Below, in pieces: positions 25,837 through 33,566 of a stretch of DNA of 64,000 bases. This stretch comes from Candidatus Roseilinea mizusawaensis (GTDB taxonomy: Bacteria > Chloroflexota > Anaerolineae > J036 > Brachytrichaceae), in NCBI GenBank assembly GCA_016841965.1, contig JAEANN010000054.1, forward strand, positions 1 to 64,000, written 5' to 3'. A program made the translations under genes and the position numbers. Every line of letters begins with the position of its first letter. Positions within the stretch are counted from its first letter, which is position 1. The notes below the pieces were generated by a model. It ran no database searches, had not been told where the DNA came from, and saw only the letters and a list, made by a program, of their open reading frames with translations.

Positions 25837-26157
25837 CGCGCAGAGGATCATGTGTCGTACACGTTTGAACGCAATATCGTCCTCACCCACGGCCAGCCCA
25901 TCTTCATCGGCGGCTATTCGAACGACTTTGCGAAGCACAGCGTCATCAGCGACCTCAACCTGTTTTGGGATGCGGCCGGCGGCGAGCTGACGTTGATGGC
26001 CATGCAGCGGGACGGACGCCTCCACCCCGCGCCGTCGTTCGGCCTGGCGCAAGGGCAAGCCGCCACCGGCAACGACCGGCACTCCATCGTGGCCGATCCG
26101 GGGTTCACCGATCCGGCCCGCGACCGGTGGCTCGGCGGGAGTGATTCCGGATTCTGA
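25837..26157 (+). pseudogene. C-terminal fragment of a parallel beta-helix protein
   Basis: An open stretch without its own start encodes VSYTFERNIVLTHGQPIFIG, then DLNLFWDAAGGEL, and DRHSIVADPGFTDPARD before a stop at 26155-26157. This is the usual ending of right-handed parallel beta-helix (pectate-lyase-like) proteins: N-x-x-F/Y-W, then H/S-I-x-A-D-P-x-F-x-D-P. The family's final 'FRL-PGSPA' turn is missing. It abuts the moaA relic head to head, with no N-terminal part upstream, so it is a truncated fragment. Confidence 0.6.
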
Positions 26158-26401
26158 GACTCGCATGCCGGGCGTTTTGATTGTGTTGTCCGCTTGCGCA
26201 GTTGCTGCTCCATCAGAGGAGCGCACCCCTGGGTTGCTACTTAGGCATGGCAGTTGAGCGCCTGTGGACTTGAGCTGAGCTTGCCGGCACGACGCGATCT
26301 GCATGGCGCCGTGTGGTGGGAACATTGACGGCAACCTGCTGACGCGCGTGATCGCGCGAGTTAGGGTGCAGCGCGGCCGGGCGAATGGCCAAGTTAAGAG
26401 C
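26158..26401. other. non-coding stretch, nothing recognised
   Basis: No ORF with coding character, RNA fold or repeat was recognised here. It lies between the beta-helix fragment and the 132-residue hypothetical gene and is probably further decayed DNA. Confidence 0.5.
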
Positions 26402-26800
26402 TTATCGCTTGAGTGAGTTGATGAGCGCCTGTGGATCGGTCGTCCGTTCGTCGGGAATGAATAGCAAAAGAATATGCAAGCGCGTCTTGTCTGGATCGGC
26501 ATCGGCCCACGGCTTGAGGGAGAGGTGATGCATCCGGCCATGGGGATCAGGGATCTCGATCTCATCACCACCGAACAATTCACGCGCCTGCCGGAGCGTG
26601 ACCGCACCGACCGGTTTGCCCTGCGTCAATTGCTGCAGATCCGCATCTGCGAAAGCCCGGCTACCCTCGGGAAGTCGCCACTGTAGACGCGCGCCGGAGC
26701 GAGATTCGATCGTCACCGCTTGGCCGGCTGCGACGACGACTGCACGATATTCTCCCGGCAGGCTCTTGGTTATCTCATTAAATTTGAGTTTTGTGTTCAT
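26402..26800 (-). CDS. hypothetical protein
   Basis: A 132-residue soluble protein of unknown family, without signal peptide or membrane segments. It begins MNTKLKFNEITKSLPGEYRA, looks mixed alpha/beta, and has PDPHGRMHHLSLKPWADADP before a hydrophobic strand LHILLLFIPDE. No catalytic motif is recognisable. It stands alone in a gene-poor, decayed region, so expression is uncertain, but its frame is intact and its amino acid composition is protein-like. Confidence 0.5.
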   Translation of the reverse strand: MNTKLKFNEITKSLPGEYRAVVVAAGQAVTIESRSGARLQWRLPEGSRAFADADLQQLTQGKPVGAVTLRQARELFGGDEIEIPDPHGRMHHLSLKPWADADPDKTRLHILLLFIPDERTTDPQALINSLKR

Positions 26801-26835
26801 CGCTTCTCGACCTCATACATCAGCGGATGCTGATT

Positions 26836-26871
26836 AACTCACATTACACAGCAAACTCACATTACACAGCA
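26836..26871. repeat. 18-bp tandem duplication
   Basis: AACTCACATTACACAGCA occurs twice in tandem at 26836-26853 and 26854-26871, upstream of the 132-residue hypothetical gene on the minus strand. Confidence 0.85.
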
Positions 26872-26995
26872 ATTGGCAATCGCGCTACGCACAGCCAACT
26901 CGCCCCTCGGCGACTGATGAGCCACTCCCCGAAGGCGGATGTTGTCTTGAGTTGCCCGCAACTTGAAGTCGCTGGGTAGAGTTGCGTGTTTGTCA

Positions 26996-27238
26996 TTAAA
27001 CTTCACATTCTCCGTTTTCGAGCACATCCACGACGATGAAGGAGCAATCGCTAAAGAGGATCAGATAAGTCACAATGCGCTGGCCATTATTGAGCGGGAC
27101 ACAGCCCAGTCTGTAAATAGCAGGCCGGCACTGACAACTGCTGCATTGTGCCTCGGAGGATGTTGAGTGAATCGGCGCTGCTAAACCTGATACCGCCAAC
27201 ATGGCTGCGGCTTTTACAAACGCACGACGGCTGACCAT
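26996..27238 (-). CDS. small Tat-exported cysteine-rich protein
   Basis: An 80-residue protein beginning with a twin-arginine-type signal (SRRAFVKAAAMLAVSGLAAP). The mature part of about 55 residues carries six cysteines, including CSSCQC. An AAGGAGG-type ribosome site lies about 11 bases before the ATG at 27238. The family is not recognised. A disulfide-stabilised or metal-binding secreted peptide is possible. The gene is isolated, about 130 bases beyond the 3' end of the LuxR-type gene on the same strand. Confidence 0.55.
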   Translation of the reverse strand: MVSRRAFVKAAAMLAVSGLAAPIHSTSSEAQCSSCQCRPAIYRLGCVPLNNGQRIVTYLILFSDCSFIVVDVLENGECEV

Positions 27239-27365
27239 ATAACCTTTGCCCTCCTTGTCTCTGACCTAAACAAAGTGCAAGCATCGTTAGATCTGCCTGT
27301 CGTTTTACATCCCTAGTTAGTGCCTGTCATGAACCAGGATTCCTATTCCGACTAGGATTCTTGGT

Positions 27366-28025
27366 CTACTCCTTCTCACGTTGCACCAAGCCGTTCATCC
27401 AGGCCCACGCAATTGCTTCTCGAGTAGAGTGCACCGCAAGTTTTGCATAGATGCTGGTGATATGGTTCTTCACAGTTGCCGGACTAATCATCAGTTTCTT
27501 TGCGATTTGCACGTTGCTTAAACCGAGCGCCATCCAACGCAGCACATCTCGCTCACGCACGCTGAGGTCCTCGTTCGTGGATGTGCCTGCGGTGAACGAG
27601 GTAATCCAGTCGGTGGGTCGTTTAGTGCAGCGATGTTGCACGGCGGGGCTAAAACACACGAGGCCGGAATAAACAGCGCGAATCGCCTGAAGGAGCAGTG
27701 AAGATGCATCATTATGCAGGAAATAGCCACTCGCCCCGGCTCGTAACGCATCCAAAACTGCGCGCAGTTCGCCATCTAATGCGAGGATGATAATTTGTAA
27801 CGAATTCGTCGTAGCGCGCAGTTGAGTAATTAGGAGAGAAGTGGGGATGGACGGAAGGGTTTCGTCGAGTAGAACGACATCCGGCTGGAGCTTTGCGGTC
27901 AAGATGACTGCCATCTGGCTGTTATCCGCTTCACCAACCACATCTGCATCGTTTGTTGCGGACAATTTGGATCTCAGGTCTTTTCGAACAACGACATCGT
28001 CATGCGCAATCAGGAGTCGAATCAT
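27366..28025 (-). CDS. NarL/LuxR-type response regulator with atypical receiver
   Basis: A 219-residue two-domain regulator. The receiver domain (about 1-120) keeps the acidic pair D9-D10 and the phospho-acceptor D54 in VLLDETLPS. The conserved Thr/Ser after the fourth strand is Ala (A82 in IIILALDG), and the conserved Lys in the usual GYLLKDA is replaced (GYFLHNDA, about 100-107). The LuxR HTH domain (about 155-210) is canonical: LSVRERDVLRWMALGLSNVQIAKKLMISPATVKNHI. ATG 28025 follows a GGAGG; the frame is open further upstream. No sensor kinase is adjacent. Signalling by phosphorylation may be altered. Confidence 0.85.
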   Translation of the reverse strand: MIRLLIAHDDVVVRKDLRSKLSATNDADVVGEADNSQMAVILTAKLQPDVVLLDETLPSIPTSLLITQLRATTNSLQIIILALDGELRAVLDALRAGASGYFLHNDASSLLLQAIRAVYSGLVCFSPAVQHRCTKRPTDWITSFTAGTSTNEDLSVRERDVLRWMALGLSNVQIAKKLMISPATVKNHITSIYAKLAVHSTREAIAWAWMNGLVQREKE

Positions 28026-28222
28026 CAAGCGCCTCCTATCTTTAGGTAGGGAGCTGTTTTGATGATGACGTGACGTTCTATGCTCGTGCCCGCCGGCGCG
28101 AAAGCCTACACAAAGATAGCCACGATGCATGAGAATTACCTGAGCTATCCATGCCGAGCCAGCACACCCGAACAACGATTACAGGTATCATCCTCAGCAA
28201 CAATTCGGAGTGCAAAACGACT

Positions 28223-28350
28223 ATGGTCTCTTCCGATGCTTTCAAGCAGGTGATGCGGCGCTGGGCCAGCACCGTCACCATCATCACCACCAAGGCCGGC
28301 GACACGATCTACGGGCTGACGGCGACCGCGTTCTCATCGCTCAGCGTCAA
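28223..28350 (+). pseudogene. N-terminal fragment of a flavin reductase-like protein
   Basis: From ATG 28223 the frame reads MVSSDAFKQVMRRWASTVTI, then TIYGLTATAFSSLSV. This is the standard N-terminus of FMN-binding flavin reductase-like proteins, up to the point where 'DPPLVLVC' should follow. Instead the sequence runs into the inverted relic of a molybdoenzyme subunit. About 40 of roughly 165 residues remain. Confidence 0.7.
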
Positions 28351-28351
28351 A

Positions 28352-28632
28352 CCACTCCAGATACAAGTTGATCAGCTTGCCGAACTTCACGCCGGTCGGG
28401 ATGACGTACGCCTCATCAAAAGAGCCGGGGCGTACACCGTCGCCGGGGTAGCTTTTTCGTAAGCCTGGAAACGTCCGCCCCGGCTGAGCACGGTGACGAC
28501 CTTCGGCCACATGGCGTCGCCGGCGATGGCGCGCCAGCGGTCGGGGTCAAACACACCTTTGGGCAGATGCCGGCGCGCCTCGATGAACAGACGAATTTCT
28601 TCGGCATCGGCATCGGGCACGGCATCGCTCCC
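28352..28632 (-). pseudogene. fragment of molybdopterin oxidoreductase catalytic subunit (TtrA-like)
   Basis: The minus strand encodes EEIRLFIEARRHLPKGVFD, DPDRWRAIAGDAMWPKVV and LSRGGRFQAYEKA. After a one-base frame change it continues PGDGVRPGSFDEAYVIPTGV and KFGKLINLYLEWF. This pattern belongs to the large catalytic subunit of tetrathionate-reductase-like molybdoenzymes. Only about 90 of roughly 1,000 residues survive, and both ends are cut. Confidence 0.7.
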
Positions 28633-28633
28633 A

Positions 28634-28837
28634 TCAGCCTTTTCGCCAAATGCGCTCCTCGTGTCCCAGATCGAAGGCGATGGTGATGAGCGCCGCCGGC
28701 ATGGTCACCAGCGCGCCCCACAGGGCATATTTGCCGACGGCCTTGAACAGGCGAGAGTAGAACCCATACAGGCCCAGCAATAGCGCCAACGCGCCCAGGC
28801 CGTACACGACTTTTTGATCATGGCGCTCCTCCCTCAC
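28634..28837 (-). pseudogene. fragment of NrfD/PsrC-type membrane subunit (TtrC-like)
   Basis: About 65 codons remain of a quinol-interacting membrane subunit: VVYGLGALALLLGLYGFYSR fused directly to ALVTMPAALITIAFDLGHEE and a stop. Whole helices between these two segments are missing compared with roughly 300-400 residue NrfD proteins. The natural ATG downstream of a GGGAGGAG site (around 28820) is out of frame with the surviving coding part. Confidence 0.65.
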
Positions 28838-29512
28838 ACGATGTAATACACGCGCGGCCTGGTGCCCAACTCTTCCTTCAGCCGGATGACATTCGGGCAG
28901 TGAATCAGTTGGGCCACCACGCTATCGGGGTCGTTGGCGTCGCCGAACGCCGTAGGGGCAGGCGGTCAGGCAGGCGCGGCAACCGATGCACTGCTCGTAG
29001 TTCACCTCGACCACGCCCTCGGCATTGGTGTAGGTGGCGTACACCGGGCACACCGGCACGCAGGGTGGGTTCTCGCACTGCATACACGGGCGCGGAATGA
29101 ACCGGCGCGTCACGTTGGGATACTCGCCGATCTCCTCCTCGATCACCGGCCGATACACCACGCCGGGTGGCAGCTTGTTCTCGGCCACACAGGCAATCGT
29201 GCAGGCATGGCAGCCCACACACTTGCGCAGATCGATCACCATGACCCAGCGACGCTCGGCCGGCTGTTTCTTCAGCGCGCGGGCCAGGTCGGCCTGCATC
29301 CGAATGAGCACGTCGGCGTTGTCGCCGGCCTCGGTGACTGTCTGCGGCACGGTTGCTGCAGCGCGCGCCAGCGCGGCTGCAGCGTGCTCCGGCTCGGCCT
29401 CCAGCCGATCGAGCGCGGCAAATGCCGCGGCTGCGCCGCCGGCGCCGGCCAACCCGCGCAGAAAGTTGCGGCGTCGCAGATCATCTGGCTTTTCGCTCGG
29501 CCTTTTACTCAT
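28834..29512 (-). pseudogene. frameshifted iron-sulfur subunit (TtrB-like)
   Basis: This is the best preserved relic. A GGAGG site and ATG 29512 open a Tat signal ([20 protein letters not shown]). Three ferredoxin-type cysteine clusters follow: [25 protein letters not shown] and [14 protein letters not shown]. At that point (near 28950) the frame breaks. The other frame resumes at [20 protein letters not shown] and runs to the family C-terminus RPRVYYIV, stop at 28834. The fourth cluster is deleted. Order B-C-A matches ttrBCA operons. Confidence 0.8.
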
Positions 29513-29523
29513 GCTCTACCTCC

Positions 29524-29552
29524 ATCAAAATCAAGGCTGGCACAACCAGCCT
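29524..29552 (-). terminator. intrinsic terminator downstream of the CLC-F gene
   Basis: On the minus strand AGGCTGG / CCAGCCT (29546-29552 and 29534-29540) forms a 7-bp stem with a TTGTG loop, followed by TGATTTTGAT. It lies between the transporter stop (29690) and the TtrB-like relic. Confidence 0.65.
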
Positions 29553-29689
29553 GCAGGTGGATGGTAGTCAGGGCAGGATGGGAAATCTAGCGGGCGAATC
29601 CCGCATGGTCAGGGCCGGCCTGTCGGGAATTGCCTGACAAAAGCGCGCGACCCTACCCTGCGTTGGAGCGGCAATGTATTGTCTGCCAT

Positions 29690-31891
29690 TCATCCGCCAC
29701 CGTTGGCAACGGCCCGCAGCATATCTTGACGGTCGATCATGCCTTTCAAATGATTGTCGTGGTCCACCACGACCAGGCGTTTGACCCGCCGCCGAATCAT
29801 GGTCTGTATGGCATCGATTGGCCGGTCGTCATCGAACACAGTGTACACGGTGGGCGACATCACATCCTCAGCCGTGATCTCGTCCAGCAGATCGTGGTCC
29901 GCGGCAGCTTCTCCGCGCAACCAGTGGCGCACGGTGGCCTGAAACGCCTCGTCCGGCATGCCACTCACCCAGTCGAGCAAGTCTCTGTCGATGATGATCC
30001 CGACAACGCGCTGCGCGTCATCCACGACCACCACGCGCCGCAGCGGGTCCGACACCAGCCGTTCGAGCACGGTCGCAAAGGCGTCGTCGGGATTGACCGT
30101 CGCCACGCTGGTGCGCATCCAGCCGCGCACGCGGGCGCGGTCAGTCGGCTCTATGGTGGTCAGATGAGGCGTCTCGACGCGCAGATGCGCTTCCTCGGCG
30201 ATGCAGCGCAAAATATCCGAGCGCGCAACGACGCCTACCAGCGCGCCCTCAGCGTTGATCACCGGCAACCGCTTCAGGCGCTGCTGCGTCATCAGTTGGG
30301 CCGCTTCATCCAGCGAGGCGTTTTCGTCCACCACCTGTGGGTCTGGGGTCATCACATCGCGGGCGGTCATGCTGTGCGACACCCTCAGCGCGCGCTCTGG
30401 ATCGTCTGTCAAAGCCAATCCGCCACGCCGGAACAGATCGCCGGCAGTGACGATGCCGATCACGCGCGATATCGGCACGCCGGCATCTTCGAGCACGATA
30501 ACTGATTTGACCTGCCGCTGCTGAAGTAGGGCCAGTACGTCGGGCAGGGGGGTGTCGGGCGAGGCGATAGCCGGGGCGCGGGTCATGATGTCGCGCACGG
30601 CAAAACGGCGCGGCACTTCAAAGATGAATTTGGGCGTGTCCAGGCGCTGAGCGCTATAGATGCTGCGATGGCCGGAGAACACGTAGCTGACCACTGCGCC
30701 GATCAACATGTACTCGACGCCGACACCGCCGAATAACTCGGCGCCCATCAGCGTCGAAGCCAACGGCGTGTTTGACGCGCCGGCAAACACGGACACAAAT
30801 CCCACCGCTGCCAGCAACAGCGGCGGAACACCCAGCGCCGGCGCCAGCGCGTAGCCCAGTGTGGCGCCGATGATAAACAGTGGCGTGATCTCGCCGCCTT
30901 TGAAGCCAGATCCGACCGTCAGCGCGGTGAAGATGAGCTTGAATAGAAAAGCCAGGGGAACGATCGCAGCGCCACGCCAGATCGCCGCCAACAACGGCTC
31001 GCTGAGGCCCAAATATTCCTGCGTGCCCAACAACCGCGCCAGCGCGATAATGGCAACGCCGCCCAGCGCCGGCCTGAGCCACCCACGCCGGCCGGCCAGC
31101 CGGTTCAGCGCCTGGCTGATGGCGTGCGTCAGTTCGATGAACATCAGGCTGCACACCCCGAACGCCACGCCGGCTACAGCCACGCGCAGCGCCAGCAGTG
31201 GTTCGAGTGGCATGGCCGGCAGAAGCGGGTACGTTTTGGCGTACACGCCCAGCGCCGACACCATTTCGTAGCCCACCACAGACGCAACCAAACAGGGCAC
31301 CAGACCCTCGTAACGCACACGGCCCACGCTCTGCACTTCCATGCCAAACACAGCGCCGGAGATGGGCGCTCCGATCACTGCGCCGAATCCACCGCTCAGG
31401 CCGGCCATCAACAGGATGCGCCGCTCCTCTTTGCTCAGACGCAACAGACGGGCGATCCAGTCGGCCAGTGCGCCGCCCATCTGCACCGCCGTGCCCACGC
31501 TGGCAATGGAGCCGCCGAAGAATAGGGTGACCACCGGCGCCAGAAAGCTGAGCGGGATCATCCGCAATGGCACAGGCCGGCGATTCAGGTGTACTTCCTC
31601 GATCAACAGGTTGTTGCCGCGTTCTGCCGCGCCACCCAGACGCGCGTAAGCCCAATAAATGGCGATGCCGGCGAGCGGCAGGAAGAAAAGCAAATCGAGG
31701 TTGCGCGCATGAACGCTCGACGCCCAGCGCAGCGTGACAAGGAAGATGGCGGCAGCCAGCCCCGCCAGCAGGCCGGCCATCGCGCCGAGCAGCGCCCAAC
31801 GCGCAAATGTGGCGACGATGACCCCATACTGGCGCGGATTGAGATGCGCCACACCAATGCCAACCCGATTCAGGCGTTCGCGCCAATCCAT
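29690..31891 (-). CDS. CLC-F-type fluoride/chloride transporter with CBS domains
   Basis: A 733-residue CLC transporter. The membrane domain (about 25-430) carries CLC-F signatures: GNN (92-94) in place of GSGIP, TAVQMGGALAD (134-144), and GSGFKGGEITPLFIIGATLG (327-346). Four CBS domains follow (about 440-733), unusual in number. At the selectivity helix the family's G-R-E-G-T reads A-S-V-G-T (130-134), so the gating glutamate position is V132. ATG 31891 is set by AAGGAG seven bases upstream; Met codons further up would read through a 16-bp tandem repeat. A fluoride riboswitch controls it, so fluoride export is the inferred role. Confidence 0.88.
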   Translation of the reverse strand: MDWRERLNRVGIGVAHLNPRQYGVIVATFARWALLGAMAGLLAGLAAAIFLVTLRWASSVHARNLDLLFFLPLAGIAIYWAYARLGGAAERGNNLLIEEVHLNRRPVPLRMIPLSFLAPVVTLFFGGSIASVGTAVQMGGALADWIARLLRLSKEERRILLMAGLSGGFGAVIGAPISGAVFGMEVQSVGRVRYEGLVPCLVASVVGYEMVSALGVYAKTYPLLPAMPLEPLLALRVAVAGVAFGVCSLMFIELTHAISQALNRLAGRRGWLRPALGGVAIIALARLLGTQEYLGLSEPLLAAIWRGAAIVPLAFLFKLIFTALTVGSGFKGGEITPLFIIGATLGYALAPALGVPPLLLAAVGFVSVFAGASNTPLASTLMGAELFGGVGVEYMLIGAVVSYVFSGHRSIYSAQRLDTPKFIFEVPRRFAVRDIMTRAPAIASPDTPLPDVLALLQQRQVKSVIVLEDAGVPISRVIGIVTAGDLFRRGGLALTDDPERALRVSHSMTARDVMTPDPQVVDENASLDEAAQLMTQQRLKRLPVINAEGALVGVVARSDILRCIAEEAHLRVETPHLTTIEPTDRARVRGWMRTSVATVNPDDAFATVLERLVSDPLRRVVVVDDAQRVVGIIIDRDLLDWVSGMPDEAFQATVRHWLRGEAAADHDLLDEITAEDVMSPTVYTVFDDDRPIDAIQTMIRRRVKRLVVVDHDNHLKGMIDRQDMLRAVANGGG

Positions 31892-31931
31892 ATCGCTCCT
31901 TGAATCCTTTCCAGCTTCGTCATTTGTCATT

Positions 31932-31963
31932 GCCACGGGCGCACGGCGCCACGGGCGCACGGC
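31932..31963. repeat. 16-bp tandem duplication in the 5' leader of the CLC-F gene
   Basis: GCCACGGGCGCACGGC is duplicated exactly (31932-31947 and 31948-31963), between the riboswitch terminator and the start codon of the transporter. Confidence 0.9.
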
Positions 31964-31966
31964 AAC

Positions 31967-32003
31967 AAAAAAGCTTCTACCGCGCACACATACGGTAGAA
32001 GCT
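31967..32003 (-). terminator. riboswitch expression-platform terminator
   Basis: Minus strand: an 11-bp perfect inverted repeat AGCTTCTACCG / CGGTAGAAGCT (31993-32003 with 31972-31982, 10-base loop) is followed by a run of six T. The 5' arm shares GCTTCTACC with the 3' strand of the fluoride aptamer, so ligand-bound aptamer and terminator exclude one another. This is the standard ON switch of this riboswitch class. Confidence 0.88.
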
Positions 32004-32084
32004 ATCAGTCGAATCGACGGTTATTGCCCGGGCTTCAAGCCCCGGCAACAGGGACAACATCCCTTGGCGAGCTTCATCGCCTGA
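31994..32084 (-). ncRNA. fluoride riboswitch (crcB motif)
   Basis: Read on the minus strand, the leader starts with the class signature GGCGATGAAGCTCGCC (32067-32082). It ends with AACCGTC, a GATT loop and CGACTGATAGCTTCTACC (31994-32018), matching the consensus AACCG...CUGAUGRCUUCUACC. Between them is an extra hairpin (32021-32047; TTGCC...GGCAA arms with one mismatch), larger than in most members. It sits directly behind a strong promoter and before a CLC-F transporter gene, the classic target. Confidence 0.88.
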
Positions 32085-32090
32085 CAAAAA

Positions 32091-32118
32091 TTTTACGCCG
32101 GCCACACAGGATGTCAAG
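32091..32118 (-). promoter_or_regulatory. sigma-70 promoter of the fluoride riboswitch operon
   Basis: TTGACA (32113-32118) and TAAAAT (32091-32096) are separated by 16 bases on the minus strand. Transcription would start near 32084, at the first bases of the aptamer. Confidence 0.8.
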
Positions 32119-32228
32119 AACAGTTTCTATTGGTTTATGGTATCGTTTGTTGGGCAATCAAGTTGTAACCGGCCCGCTTTGGGGCGGGTAATTTCTGCCT
32201 CTTGGCACCTTGACGGTGGCTCTCGACT

Positions 32229-33566
32229 ATGGACATCAACCAACTGGCAACCCTGATTCAATTCGTGGATGAGGAGCGGCGCAAGGACCGCGCCCAGATC
32301 ATTCAGTTGCAGGAAAAGGTAGACGCCCTGACCCGCGAAAATGAGTTGCGCGCCCGCTATGCTCAAGCTGTCGAGTCTCAATTGAATGAGTTGAAGCAGA
32401 CGGTTCAGAAGGCCATGGGGTGGACGTCGGTGGTCGAGCAGGTGCGCCTCGAGTTTGGCCAGATGATCGAGCGGATTGAGGATCAGCGCGCCAAGTCCGA
32501 GCGCGAGTCGGCCCGCATCCGACAGATCGAGATCGAGGCGCTGGTGCGTCAATTGAATGAGCAGAAGCGCGAGATCAAACCCTATGCTCGCTACGCCGAT
32601 GAGTTCGAGGCGCTGAAGCAGGAAGACGCCCGCCTGAATGAGGCCATCAGCCGGGCGCAATCGACCGTGCTCGACATCGAACGTCGGCTCGACATTCCCG
32701 CCGCCTCTATTTCTTACCTCGAAGAGCAGCGCCGGCAGGACAACAAGCGCATCGTAGCCCTTGAACAGGAACTGCCCGACATCCGAAAGCGTATCGAGCA
32801 GTTCCCGCCCCAGTTGCTGCTGCTCGACGAAGCGATCCGCCGCAAACAAGCCGAATTGGAGGAAGCCGCTCGCATTTTGGAGGCCCAGAGTCAGGTAATC
32901 GAAGCGCAGCGTGTGGCCGACATTCGCCGCGAGCGCCAATTCGCCGAGTACGCCGAAATTGTCGAGCGGCTCAAAGAGCGGGCTGATGCTGTGGCCGCAC
33001 AGATCACCGGCTTTGTGCAGATGCGCGAGGAAGTGCGCCGCGCGCTCAACGAGATTCCATCCTCCCTCGAGCGCTTCGAGGTGCGGCTGAATGAGGTGAT
33101 CGAAATCCAGCGCGACAACGAAGCGCGCGCCAAGCGCCAGGCCGACGAGTTCCGCGACGCGATCGAGAAGAACTGGAAGGGATTCGTTGTGTCGCAAGAG
33201 GAGAAGTGGCACGATCGCGACCGGCGCATCGCCGATTACGAGCCGCGACTCAACGCGATCGAAGAAGAGCTGCCCAAGTACCAGCCACAGATTCTGGCTC
33301 TCTACGAATTTGTCGAAGCATTCAGCAAAGCCTATGCTGCCGCCGGCCGCGAATGGCTGTCTCAGGCCAACCAGATGCTGGAAAAGGCGCGCCTGCTCCT
33401 GCCGTCTGAGGTCAACCTGTCTCGCCGGCAGCGCCGCAAGCTGAAAGCCCAGGCCGAGGCCGAAGCCGCCGGCGGCATTCCCCCGAACGGGGCCGCCCAT
33501 GATGAAGCGGAGGGCAACACCCCCGACGATGGCCCCGATAACCTGGATCAAGACCTGATCGCGTAA
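32229..33566 (+). CDS. coiled-coil protein of unknown function
   Basis: A 445-residue, highly charged protein without signal peptide, membrane segment or recognised domain. Nearly the whole length from residue 5 to about 400 is heptad-like (for example EERRKDRAQIIQLQEKVDAL and ADEFEALKQEDARLNEAISR), broken by a few proline-containing turns such as LDIPAASISYLEE and ELPKYQPQ. The last 45 residues are acidic and disordered. Its TAA overlaps the ATG of selB by one base, so the two are co-translated; a structural or scaffold role linked to translation is only a guess. It is divergent from the fluoride riboswitch. Confidence 0.75.
   Translation: MDINQLATLIQFVDEERRKDRAQIIQLQEKVDALTRENELRARYAQAVESQLNELKQTVQKAMGWTSVVEQVRLEFGQMIERIEDQRAKSERESARIRQIEIEALVRQLNEQKREIKPYARYADEFEALKQEDARLNEAISRAQSTVLDIERRLDIPAASISYLEEQRRQDNKRIVALEQELPDIRKRIEQFPPQLLLLDEAIRRKQAELEEAARILEAQSQVIEAQRVADIRRERQFAEYAEIVERLKERADAVAAQITGFVQMREEVRRALNEIPSSLERFEVRLNEVIEIQRDNEARAKRQADEFRDAIEKNWKGFVVSQEEKWHDRDRRIADYEPRLNAIEEELPKYQPQILALYEFVEAFSKAYAAAGREWLSQANQMLEKARLLLPSEVNLSRRQRRKLKAQAEAEAAGGIPPNGAAHDEAEGNTPDDGPDNLDQDLIA

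Noticed and set aside
25335-29512. Sequencing or assembly errors as the cause of the broken genes
   Set aside because: The losses are long internal deletions, several per gene, in four different genes and with an inverted junction; scattered indel errors would not give this. Raw reads could still overturn it.
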